A program made the position numbers and the translations under genes. A stretch of 64,000 bases of DNA, taken from Halobacillus_B rhizosphaerae (lineage in GTDB: Bacteria; Bacillota; Bacilli; Bacillales; Halobacillaceae). Below are positions 32,632 to 39,680 of this stretch, in pieces (the first letter of the stretch is position 1; the number at the start of each line of letters is the position of its first letter). A model generated the notes under the pieces. It saw nothing but the letters and a program-made list of their open reading frames with translations, made no database searches and was not told the origin of the DNA. The DNA is taken from the NCBI RefSeq assembly GCF_046719735.1, contig NZ_JAUTWQ010000003.1, forward strand, positions 124,001 to 188,000, given 5' to 3'.

Positions 32632-34611
32632 ATGTGGAATAAAAAAGATAAACACTTAACTACTGACTCAAGCTCTCTAGACCCACGTATAGATGCTTTA
32701 GAAGCTCTTGAAGCTAAAGGTACAGAGCAGACAGCAACGCTCTCACATGGTCTTAATGTGGTTTCTAGTGATAGGGCTACACCTGCAAAGTGGGATTTTG
32801 AGGGAAGGCATGTAGTGAACTTAGTGCCTAGTTTTGATAGTGGATTATGGCATCTTCATACCAACGCTACCAAATCGTCTTCCAGAAAAGTTGTTATTAC
32901 TACTCCTAGTGGTGTTGGGAGGGATACAAGTGATATCAAAATTAATGCAAAAGGCAATACCACCTATACGTTTTCTCTAAATGCTACTAATATTGATTAT
33001 TCAATCCAACAAAACGACAGCTCTGGTTCAGAAATAGGGAGTAGATTGGTTGGTTATATAAGTTCTAAATCTGTTACATTTACTACCGACTCGAATGCTG
33101 TTCAACTTTTACTTAGGATAGGCAATAGTGTAAACTCCACTAGTTTAGCCTCATTCGAAGATATAACTCTTGTTGAAGGTTCTACTGCAAAAGAGTATGT
33201 CCAAGGTATAAAACCTGTTGTAAACCCTATTGTGAAGAATAGTGGGAAGAATATGATAGATTACAAAAATTTTTTAAATACTTCTGCACCATATAAACAG
33301 GAGTCTAATGGGTTCATATCTTTAGACAATTTTGCCAATTCTTCAGCTACTATAGAGGTAGATTTTATAAAACAACAGGAGTACACTATCTCTGCTTTAG
33401 GGTATGTGGACTCTTCTAGTGGTAATACAAAAGCCTTAGTTATGAGGTTTATTGATGCTAATGGTAATAGCACAAGCACTAGTGGCTATAATGCTTTAAA
33501 CTTTAATACTGATACCTCTCCTACCACTCGTACAAGGACTGTTACTGCCCCTGCTGATGCAGTAAAGTTAGCTGTATATGTACTTTCACAGAACACAGGA
33601 AAGATATTTATTAAAGATGTAATGTTAGTTGCAGGTGATGCTTCTAATCTTCCACAATCATTCGAGCCACATAACCCTTCTTACCAAGTGATAAAATCGT
33701 CATTTTATGGAGATGGGACAGTCAATGACACTGCTTACCAAGATGCGAATGGTCAATGGTGGAAGAATAAAAAGTGGGAACATGTAGTGTTAGATGGTAG
33801 CTATGACTATTCAGTAAACCAAGACTACACTGGATATAAAAGAATTAGAACAGCTATTGATAGTAATTCTAAAGATAGTGTTGGTCAACTAGTAGAAGAT
33901 AATGGAATTGTTTTAAGGCAAACAGGATTAGCTGATACAGTAGGGACATTTAATGTTTATGGTGGGTATGTTTATATTAATCTTGAAGATTCTAAAACTG
34001 GTTGGGGAGAAACTTACACCCCTACAGTTCAAGAGATGAAAGATTATTTAAGTAGTCATCCTCTAAATTTATTATATCAGCTAAAAACACCTATCCAAGA
34101 ACAAATCGAATCAGAAGGTGAACTACAACTTCATGAAGGTTTGAATCAAGTTGAAGTTAGTGAAGGTGTTGTGGTTAAAGAAAAGGCACATCCTTATTAT
34201 GCTTCAAACTATAATGCCTACTACATAAACCATGATACAATGGTTGAAGATCAAAGTGAAGAAAAGGGTGCAGGAATGCTATCTTCACCTGTCAAAACAA
34301 TAGTCTCTTTATATGAGAATAATAAACTAAAAAAATTCACTACTTTCTATGCTACTACAAATGTAATGGGAATAAAAATATCAGAAAGTGATTTCGATAC
34401 TGATGCTACTTATTATGTAACTTACATAGCTATGGATTATGAAACTGCCTATAACAAAAACTCATCCATTGAATATGTAAGAAGTCTTCGAGATTCACAT
34501 GATGAGTTAGTGGATAGGGTTATAGATCATGGAGAACAGATTTCTATGGATAAATGGGCGATTGTGGAATTATACGCAAAATTAAAAGCCTATAGGGAAG
34601 GTGGAAACTAA
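32632..34611 (+). CDS. Receptor-binding/tail fibre-like protein 3, 659 aa
   Basis: Third tandem paralogue, starting directly after the previous stop with its AGGAGG site inside that gene. N-terminal WNKKDKHLTTDSSSLDPR and C-terminal SLRDSHDELVDR match the other copies. The middle part is distinct. Confidence 0.65.
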   Translation: MWNKKDKHLTTDSSSLDPRIDALEALEAKGTEQTATLSHGLNVVSSDRATPAKWDFEGRHVVNLVPSFDSGLWHLHTNATKSSSRKVVITTPSGVGRDTSDIKINAKGNTTYTFSLNATNIDYSIQQNDSSGSEIGSRLVGYISSKSVTFTTDSNAVQLLLRIGNSVNSTSLASFEDITLVEGSTAKEYVQGIKPVVNPIVKNSGKNMIDYKNFLNTSAPYKQESNGFISLDNFANSSATIEVDFIKQQEYTISALGYVDSSSGNTKALVMRFIDANGNSTSTSGYNALNFNTDTSPTTRTRTVTAPADAVKLAVYVLSQNTGKIFIKDVMLVAGDASNLPQSFEPHNPSYQVIKSSFYGDGTVNDTAYQDANGQWWKNKKWEHVVLDGSYDYSVNQDYTGYKRIRTAIDSNSKDSVGQLVEDNGIVLRQTGLADTVGTFNVYGGYVYINLEDSKTGWGETYTPTVQEMKDYLSSHPLNLLYQLKTPIQEQIESEGELQLHEGLNQVEVSEGVVVKEKAHPYYASNYNAYYINHDTMVEDQSEEKGAGMLSSPVKTIVSLYENNKLKKFTTFYATTNVMGIKISESDFDTDATYYVTYIAMDYETAYNKNSSIEYVRSLRDSHDELVDRVIDHGEQISMDKWAIVELYAKLKAYREGGN

Positions 34612-34916
34612 TGAAGAGTATTGAACAAGCAGTACAAGACATGATTGATAATGGTGAAATCACTCAAGAACAATTAGATGAAATGGTTGCCAAGCATAAA
34701 GAAGCAAGCACTCTTAATAAGGATGTTTCTGAACTTGGAAAATCATTAATCATTACATATATGAATGACAATAAACTTGGAGATTTAATCTCTATGGCAT
34801 TTATGAATGTCGATATGGTTGCAAGAATGGTGCAAGCACAAGCCATTCAAGTGCAACAATTATCAGCTAAAATTACAGAGTTAGAAGAAAAATTGGAGGA
34901 ACTAAATAATGCTTAA
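34611..34916 (+). CDS. Small coiled-coil tail-region protein, 101 aa
   Basis: Starts MKSIEQAVQD in a TAATG overlap with fibre gene 3. Helical with a C-terminal coiled coil (VQQLSAKITELEEKLEEL). Its place between fibre genes and the XkdX-like gene fits the small tail proteins next to XkdX in PBSX-type phages. Confidence 0.6.
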   Translation: MKSIEQAVQDMIDNGEITQEQLDEMVAKHKEASTLNKDVSELGKSLIITYMNDNKLGDLISMAFMNVDMVARMVQAQAIQVQQLSAKITELEEKLEELNNA

Positions 34917-35088
34917 CCTATTTCGTTACATGCTAGAAAACAATATGACAACCCTTGCCGAGATTTATGAGCCTTACCAAACTAATCTTAGAAATGAATA
35001 CAGCCAAAAGGTTGTTGATGGTGAGATTACAGAAGCACGATATAAAGAAATCACTGGTGAAGACTACGTTGCACCAGAAGTGCAATAA
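34909..35088 (+). CDS. XkdX-like protein, 59 aa
   Basis: Starts MLNLFRYMLE, 8-base overlap with the previous gene. The end VDGEITEARYKEITGEDYVAP is the XkdX family signature, found in PBSX- and SPbeta-like phages after fibre genes. Function unknown. Its stop codon lies inside a dispersed motif copy. Confidence 0.8.
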   Translation: MLNLFRYMLENNMTTLAEIYEPYQTNLRNEYSQKVVDGEITEARYKEITGEDYVAPEVQ

Positions 35089-35123
35089 ATAATTATAAAA
35101 TAAGGGTTCTTAATTGAACCCTT
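35079..35123 (+). promoter_or_regulatory. Dispersed motif plus stem-loop
   Basis: GTGCAATAAATAATTATAAA overlaps the XkdX stop. AAGGGTTC (35102-35109) then pairs with GAACCCTT (35116-35123). The motif-then-hairpin order recurs at 28226, 48679 and 53141. Confidence 0.5.
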
Positions 35124-35148
35124 AAAACGAAAAGGAGGTAATATCTAT

Positions 35149-35478
35149 ATGGTTAATAGACCCTATATGTTCGGTGAATTATTAAGAGTATTAAAATCCG
35201 AAGACCTAGTGGCATATTGCTATGAAGGTGAAAGTAGAGGTTCAATTGCGTTCTTTAATCAAGGTCATATAACTGTTATTACTCCTAATAATTATGTCTT
35301 ACAGGAACAAAATTTGGATGATGAGTTGATCAGCACTTTTGAATTATGGGGATTCATTCATAATATGGATAACTCAGATATTAGAATTGAAGCAATGAAT
35401 AGATTATATGATGTATATTTGAATTTTTATCAATATATGCCTTTACTCAGAGAGTTTCCATTTCGATTGGAAAAATAA
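35149..35478 (+). CDS. Hypothetical protein, 109 aa
   Basis: Starts MVNRPYMFGE behind AAAGGAGG. Mostly helical with aromatic-rich tail. Last protein gene before the RNA island. No family is recognised. Confidence 0.6.
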   Translation: MVNRPYMFGELLRVLKSEDLVAYCYEGESRGSIAFFNQGHITVITPNNYVLQEQNLDDELISTFELWGFIHNMDNSDIRIEAMNRLYDVYLNFYQYMPLLREFPFRLEK

Positions 35479-35501
35479 TTTAAATTATGTAGCATATCTG
35501 T

Positions 35502-35530
35502 TTGACAAGAACAACAAATAATGATATTAT
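35502..35530 (+). promoter_or_regulatory. Promoter with conserved spacer, RNA island start
   Basis: TTGACA, 17-base spacer AGAACAACAAATAATGA, TATTAT. Transcription would begin near 35537. Confidence 0.7.
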
Positions 35531-35536
35531 AAGTAC

Positions 35537-35705
35537 ATAAGGTTGAGAGATAAAGAAAACCTTATCGTGACGGCAATCACACAAAAGGCAAAACACATCA
35601 ATTCTTCTAAAATTGTTGTGTTGATGAAGAAGTTTATTACTTTTTCTTTGGTTACTAGCTTGGAAAGGAAACCTACATTAAATTGTGGGTTTCCCAAAAT
35701 AAATT
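35537..35705 (+). ncRNA. Candidate small RNA at the head of the RNA island
   Basis: From the promoter at 35502 a transcript would form ATAAGGTT/AACCTTAT (8 bp, about 35536-35568) and later GGAAACC/GGTTTCC near 35666-35695, the latter a likely terminator. A core CGTGACGGCAATCACAC resembles the TACAGCAATCACAT strand of the five short RNAs. The small frame here lacks a ribosome binding site. Confidence 0.4.
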
Positions 35706-35726
35706 TTAATAATGTAACATATTGAT

Positions 35727-35755
35727 TTGACAAGTACAACAAATAATGATAAGAT
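35727..35755 (+). promoter_or_regulatory. Promoter with conserved spacer, RNA island
   Basis: TTGACA, 17-base spacer AGTACAACAAATAATGA, TAAGAT. Start would be near 35762, just before short RNA 1 and tRNA-Asn. Confidence 0.7.
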
Positions 35756-35767
35756 ATAAATAGTTAA

Positions 35768-35824
35768 AAGACACCTACAGCAATAACACATTGTACATAT
35801 TAGGAAAAATACATTGAGTGTCTT
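35768..35824 (+). ncRNA. Short RNA 1 of the TACAGC family (Y-RNA-like candidate)
   Basis: AAGACAC (35768-35774) pairs with GTGTCTT (35818-35824). CTACAGCAATAACACA follows the 5' arm. CAAT can pair with ATTG near the 3' arm, leaving an asymmetric CTACAG bulge. It lies 12 bases before tRNA-Asn. Confidence 0.55.
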
Positions 35825-35836
35825 GTTTAAAATTAT

Positions 35837-35909
35837 TTGCCTATAGCTCAGTTGGTAGAGCATCTGACTGTTAATCAGAGTGTCGGGAGTTCAAGTCTCT
35901 CTAGGTAAG
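35837..35909 (+). tRNA. tRNA-Asn (GUU)
   Basis: Acceptor TTGCCTA (35837-35843) pairs with TAGGTAA (35902-35908) with one G-U. D-arm GCTC/GAGC, anticodon stem TCTGA/TCAGA with loop CTGTTAA (anticodon GUU), T-arm GGGAG TTCAAGT CTCTC. CCA is not encoded. Confidence 0.9.
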
Positions 35910-36568
35910 CTAACCAATAGATTGAGAATGACCAATCTTGCCGATTAGGGCGGTATAAAAATACTAATAGTATATCTAGATTAGAGATTGTCTAATCCGT
36001 CATTAAATAATCTTAGAGGTAGAAAAGGTTCTCTACACGCTATCATACATTTACTATACTCTTAATTATAGAGTGACACACTTTAAATGTATCGTAGTTA
36101 TCAGAGATGAGGGTAATGCCGACCCTCCTAAGATTATGTATAAAAAGATAGTTTTATCAAAATTATTTGGTTCTTAAAGTCTTCTTGAAACAGGGCAGGA
36201 AATAGGTTGTAAATCCTTAACCTCAAGGCTAGTCACTTGTTTATTTTAAATAAACGTGGAGGTTATAATTCCTTTAATGCCATAAATCCCTTACTATGAT
36301 GTGGTGAGTCACACATAAGAAGCTTTTAAGAACCAAATAATTAGGTTCAATTACCTCAACCCCTTAAATGACAAGGGCTTCGCTGTGGAGGCATCTATGC
36401 TGATAGATAAAGAAAAGCACTATATAGATGGAAAATAATGTCACAGAAATAAGTAGTGAGATAGGTACACGAATTACACCAGACTTTGATCTGGCTAAGT
36501 CATTTTTAGGATAGTGAGACTTTGGGAACTCACCAGTTGTGATAGGCAACAGAAAAACCTATCATTAT
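35910..36568 (+). ncRNA. Large structured RNA, ROOL/GOLLD-like candidate
   Basis: About 650 bases between two tRNAs without an ORF but filled with perfect helices. Domain A is closed by a 10-bp helix (36007-36016 with 36128-36137) and holds 9-bp (36045-36053/36084-36092) and 6-bp (36109-36114/36122-36127) stems. Domain B is closed by an 18-bp perfect helix (36161-36178/36325-36342) extended by 36181-36186/36317-36322. Smaller stems: 35979-35985/35991-35997, 36361-36365/36373-36377, 36393-36398/36403-36408, 36479-36483/36490-36494, 36514-36518/36529-36533, 36540-36546/36558-36564. Length, structure and phage tRNA setting match ROOL/GOLLD RNAs; membership is inferred. Confidence 0.65.
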
Positions 36569-36643
36569 GTCGCATTGGACAAATTGGAATAAGTCACCTG
36601 CCTTTCACGCAGGAGATTAGGGGTTCAAATCCCCTATGCGATA
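36569..36643 (+). tRNA. tRNA-Glu (UUC)
   Basis: Acceptor GTCGCAT (36569-36575) pairs with ATGCGAT (36636-36642). Anticodon stem CCTGC/GCAGG with loop CTTTCAC (anticodon UUC), T-arm AGGGG TTCAAAT CCCCT. CCA is not encoded. Confidence 0.9.
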
Positions 36644-36646
36644 TTT

Positions 36647-36707
36647 AAGGCACGTACAGCAATCACATACAACAAACTACTATTGGGTAAGTAAAGGTTT
36701 GTGCCTT
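36647..36707 (+). ncRNA. Short RNA 2 of the TACAGC family
   Basis: AAGGCAC (36647-36653) pairs with GTGCCTT (36701-36707); GTACAGCAATCACATAC follows the 5' arm. Begins four bases after tRNA-Glu. Compared with copy 1 the stem has changed A-U to G-C with both sides altered. Confidence 0.55.
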
Positions 36708-36718
36708 GTAAGTTATAA

Positions 36719-36738
36719 ATGCAATAAATAATTACATA
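36719..36738 (+). promoter_or_regulatory. Dispersed motif before HNH gene
   Basis: ATGCAATAAATAATTACATA lies upstream of the HNH gene, without a clear -35 box. Confidence 0.4.
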
Positions 36739-36754
36739 TTAAGAAGTTGATAAC

Positions 36755-37216
36755 TTGAAACCATTAGTTGATTTACCAAACAGATTGAAACCTATTGAGA
36801 TTGAAGTAAATGATAGAGGTTGTCATTTAGTAACATCACATAGTAAATCAAAAGACGGTCATGTAAAAATTAGAGTTAATAACAAAAGATTTCTTTTACA
36901 TAGAATAGCGTATGAACAAAATATTGGAAAAATTCCAGATGGTTTAGTTGTAAGACATAAATGTGATAATGCTAACTGTATAAATCCAAAACATCTAGAA
37001 CTTGGAACACATGCTGATAATGTAAATGATAGAGTTAAAAGAAACCGATCCGCTAAAGGTTCAAAAAATGGCAGATCAAAATTAACAGAAGATAATGTTA
37101 AATACATAAAATCAAATTTAGAATTGAAAAATAGTCATTTAGCAAAATTGTTTAATGTTGACCGAAAAGTTATTTATGACATAAGAAATGGTAATACATG
37201 GAAACACATTTCGTGA
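36755..37216 (+). CDS. HNH homing-type endonuclease, 153 aa
   Basis: Starts at a TTG (36755). Central HNH fold: LHRIAYEQ ... VRHKCDNANCINPKHLELGTHADNVNDR with first His, paired Cys and the N-x-x-H end. The C-terminal KLTEDNVKYIKSNLELKNSHLAKLFNVDRKVIYDIRNG is a helix-turn-helix DNA-binding module typical of phage HNH enzymes. It sits between two tRNA genes in the RNA island, probably as a mobile free-standing gene. Confidence 0.85.
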   Translation: MKPLVDLPNRLKPIEIEVNDRGCHLVTSHSKSKDGHVKIRVNNKRFLLHRIAYEQNIGKIPDGLVVRHKCDNANCINPKHLELGTHADNVNDRVKRNRSAKGSKNGRSKLTEDNVKYIKSNLELKNSHLAKLFNVDRKVIYDIRNGNTWKHIS

Positions 37217-37221
37217 CTTTA

Positions 37222-37297
37222 TCTGGGTAGACGTGGGCTTGGTTCACTACCTGCTTTGGGAGCAGGAGTTCGGGGGTTCAAATCCTCCTGCCCAGAC
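37222..37297 (+). tRNA. tRNA-Pro (UGG)
   Basis: Acceptor TCTGGGT (37222-37228) pairs with GCCCAGA (37290-37296). Anticodon stem CCTGC/GCAGG with loop TTTGGGA (anticodon UGG), T-arm GGGGG TTCAAAT CCTCC. The D-arm (GTG/CAC) is unusual. CCA is not encoded. Confidence 0.85.
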
Positions 37298-37299
37298 TT

Positions 37300-37552
37300 G
37301 GGGACTTAATCCCCTGCCTTACTGGTGTTCTAGGCTTAAAGACGAAGACCAATTTTGAACCACACGTATCGTGTGACTCATAATTTACAATTCCTTGTAC
37401 GCTATTTCTAAATTGTTGAGAGTTATAGGAAAATAGCGAAATAAAGAAAACTCTCAATTTTTAGTTACAGATTGTTACAAGGCGATCTGTAACGCTAATA
37501 ATGTTCGAGTGTTGCGTATATTGGTCTTACCGAGAATGGCAACTAGAACCGA
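37300..37552 (+). ncRNA. Second structured RNA with H-type pseudoknot
   Basis: Directly after tRNA-Pro. GGGG/CCCC hairpin (37300-37314). An enclosing helix GTTCTAG (37327-37333) / CTAGAAC (37543-37549) and an inner 9-bp helix 37345-37353/37520-37528 delimit about 220 bases. Inside are a 6-bp hairpin 37361-37366/37370-37375, a 9-bp hairpin 37464-37472/37485-37493, and two interlocking helices, 37400-37407/37431-37438 (8 bp) and 37416-37424/37449-37457 (9 bp), which form an H-type pseudoknot. All are perfect Watson-Crick pairs. No ORF covers it. Family unknown. Confidence 0.6.
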
Positions 37553-37553
37553 A

Positions 37554-37629
37554 TAGACACATACAGCAAAATTACATACATTACAGATAATTTTGAAAAT
37601 TAATATTAAGCAAGTTTAATTAGTGTCTA
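37554..37629 (+). ncRNA. Short RNA 3 of the TACAGC family
   Basis: TAGACAC (37554-37560) pairs with GTGTCTA (37623-37629). ATACAG follows, then an inner perfect 8-bp helix 37567-37574/37588-37595. The 3' flank CTAGTTT is shared with copy 4. Confidence 0.55.
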
Positions 37630-37692
37630 GTTTATAAAGTCCACAATACTCTGTGCGAATATAGTATGGGGTGTGGCATTAAATTAATAACC

Positions 37693-37756
37693 AGACTCAT
37701 ACAGCAATTTTTAAAAATAGTGGATAAATACAACAAATAATTATTTTTTAGAGTCT
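37693..37756 (+). ncRNA. Short RNA 4 of the TACAGC family
   Basis: AGACTC (37693-37698) pairs with GAGTCT (37751-37756); ATACAGCAATTTTT follows. Its 3' half contains a dispersed motif copy (37721-37749). The stem differs from copy 3 at one pair with both bases changed. Confidence 0.5.
37721..37749 (+). promoter_or_regulatory. Dispersed motif inside short RNA 4
   Basis: TGGATA, 17-base spacer AATACAACAAATAATTA, then TTTTTT. The spacer motif is intact but the -10 is poor. Confidence 0.4.
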
Positions 37757-37769
37757 AGTTTTGCTTAAA

Positions 37770-37828
37770 AAGGCACATACAGCTATTTAAACAACTCAAG
37801 CGATATTTTGAAAAATACTTCGTGCCTT
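37770..37828 (+). ncRNA. Short RNA 5 of the TACAGC family
   Basis: AAGGCAC (37770-37776) pairs with GTGCCTT (37822-37828); ATACAGCTATTT follows the 5' arm. The stem is extended outward by GCTTAA (37763-37768) / TTAAGC (37833-37838). It ends about 90 bases before the Ro60-like gene. Confidence 0.55.
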
Positions 37829-37921
37829 GATATTAAGCAGATTCTTGCATTTTGAATAGAACATAAATTTAGAATTTGAGAATGTGTTTAATAATACATA
37901 GAGTAAAAGGGGAAATAAATA

Positions 37922-39373
37922 ATGTTGAATCATTTAAAAAATGAATTTAATAAGACACAAACTGCTAATGGTGCTTTTGCATATGCCTCTACAAAATCTG
38001 ATGTTTTAGATTTATTTGCATTAGGTGGAGCTTATCGTAATCGAAAAGATGAAGAAGTTGTTCAATTGTTTTCTAAGGCATTTGCAGAAAATACTTTATT
38101 AGCTTTAAAGACATTGTTTTATTTGAGGGATGTAACTCAAGGACAAGGTGAGCGTAGATTTTTCCGTTTAGCTTTGAACCATCTTGCTTTACATAATAAA
38201 GAAGCCCTATCTAAAAATCTACATCTAATACCTTCATTTGGTCGTTGGGATGATCTATGGGTTCTTCTTGAAACTAGTCTTAAGAATGAGGTAGTTGAAT
38301 TAGTAAGACAACAATTACTTTTAGATAGAGTATCAGATAGTCCAAGTTTACTTGGTAAATGGATGCCATCTGAGAATGCTTCAAGTCTCCAAACGAAGAA
38401 ATATGCAAGAATATTAATTCAAGCATTCAACACTGAACCAAAGAAATACCGTAAATTGCTTTCCAAACTAAGGAAAAAAATCAACATTGTTGAAACAAAA
38501 CTTACTAGGAAAAATTATAAATCTATCCAGTATGACAAACTTCCTTCTAAAGCAGGTATGATTTATCGTGGTGCTTTCTTTAGAAATGATGAAGTTCGTT
38601 ATAAAGAGTTTTTGGATAGCCTTTCAAAAGGTGAAAAGACTGTTAATGCAGGTACTTTATATCCTTATGAAATTGTTTCTAAAGCACTTGGAATGCGTTA
38701 TGGACAAAATAGAGAAGAGGTTCAATTACTTGACGGTATGTGGAACAATCTTCCTAACTTCATTGGAGATAGAAAAGAAAACTCTATTGCAGTTGTTGAT
38801 GTATCTGGAAGTATGTATGGAACTCCTATGGAAGTTGCAATCTCACTAGGCATTTACTTAGCAGAACGCAATGAAGGACATTTTCATAATCATTTCTTTA
38901 CTTTTAGTGAAAGACCTTCACTTCAACAAATAAAAGGAACTAATATTGTTGAGAAAGTTTCCAATATGTCACGTGCAGATTGGGGAATGTCAACCAATAT
39001 TGAATCGGTTTTCAAAAAGATTCTATTGACAGCAGTTAATAACAATGTTCCTGCTGATGAAATGATTGACAGACTATACATAATTTCTGATATGCAATTC
39101 AATCAATGTGTTAGTGGTGCAAAAACTCACATCTTTAAAAATCTAGCTGAACAATTTGAACTTAATGGTTACAAATTACCAAAGTTAGTTTTCTGGAATG
39201 TGAACGCTTTTATGAGTAATGTACCATTCACAATGGATGAAAATGGAGTGCAATTAGTTTCTGGTTTCTCTCCAAGTATCTTCCAAAACCTACTAGGTAA
39301 TGAAGAAGTAAATCCATATGAATTAATGTTGGAAGTAGTCAACTCTGAAAGATATAAAGAGATTACAGTTTAA
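37922..39373 (+). CDS. Ro60-like TROVE/vWA protein (DUF2828-type)
   Basis: 483 residues behind AAAGGGGAA. The N-terminal 270 residues are helical repeats with AYASTKSDVLDLFALGGAYR and FYLRDVTQGQGERRFFRLALNHL, the RD..GGKGER-type signature of DUF2828, a relative of the TROVE domain of Ro60. The C-terminal half is a von Willebrand A domain with an intact MIDAS: DVSGS (about 294-298), a Thr in MSTNIES (about 357) and Asp in IISDMQ (about 388). Ro60 rings bind Y RNAs and misfolded RNAs. Here the gene lies directly downstream of five similar short RNAs and three tRNAs. Confidence 0.75.
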   Translation: MLNHLKNEFNKTQTANGAFAYASTKSDVLDLFALGGAYRNRKDEEVVQLFSKAFAENTLLALKTLFYLRDVTQGQGERRFFRLALNHLALHNKEALSKNLHLIPSFGRWDDLWVLLETSLKNEVVELVRQQLLLDRVSDSPSLLGKWMPSENASSLQTKKYARILIQAFNTEPKKYRKLLSKLRKKINIVETKLTRKNYKSIQYDKLPSKAGMIYRGAFFRNDEVRYKEFLDSLSKGEKTVNAGTLYPYEIVSKALGMRYGQNREEVQLLDGMWNNLPNFIGDRKENSIAVVDVSGSMYGTPMEVAISLGIYLAERNEGHFHNHFFTFSERPSLQQIKGTNIVEKVSNMSRADWGMSTNIESVFKKILLTAVNNNVPADEMIDRLYIISDMQFNQCVSGAKTHIFKNLAEQFELNGYKLPKLVFWNVNAFMSNVPFTMDENGVQLVSGFSPSIFQNLLGNEEVNPYELMLEVVNSERYKEITV

Positions 39374-39408
39374 TCTGTGATCTCTTATGAGAAAAAGGAG
39401 ATAACAAT

Positions 39409-39582
39409 ATGAAAATGACACGTAGAGAACGAAGAGAAGAAGCACGTAAAAATAAAACAGAATTTGAACCACAGTATAATGGTCGCACACCTAAGTCATA
39501 TGAAGAGTTTTATGGTAAAGGCTATGAGCGATTCAATACTAAATTTGTAACAATTAAAGAAGTTGAAGAAGTAACTGAATAG
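39409..39582 (+). CDS. Small basic protein, 57 aa
   Basis: Starts MKMTRRERRE behind AAAAGGAG. The first 17 residues are very basic, suggesting nucleic-acid binding; the rest is charged. It lies 36 bases after the Ro60-like gene and probably in its operon. No family is recognised. Confidence 0.5.
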   Translation: MKMTRRERREEARKNKTEFEPQYNGRTPKSYEEFYGKGYERFNTKFVTIKEVEEVTE

Positions 39583-39680
39583 TTTCTTGCGAAAGCAAGT
39601 GGTCGGGAAGATAGGAATAAGTCAAGGGCATTTGCTCTTGGCTTATTTGAATGATGACAAATATGAGGTGTAAATTTTTA

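Noticed and set aside
36161..36342. Group I intron in the RNA island
   Set aside because: The 18-bp helix encloses only about 150 bases, there is no split gene around it, and I could not find the conserved P7/P3 core.
36364..36549. Small minus-strand ORF in the structured RNA region
   Set aside because: No ribosome binding site, and the stretch is better explained by perfect RNA helices on the plus strand.
36755..37216. HEARO/IscB-type RNA-guided nuclease with the neighbouring RNA
   Set aside because: The protein is a 153-aa HNH with a helix-turn-helix tail and lacks the RuvC parts of IscB.
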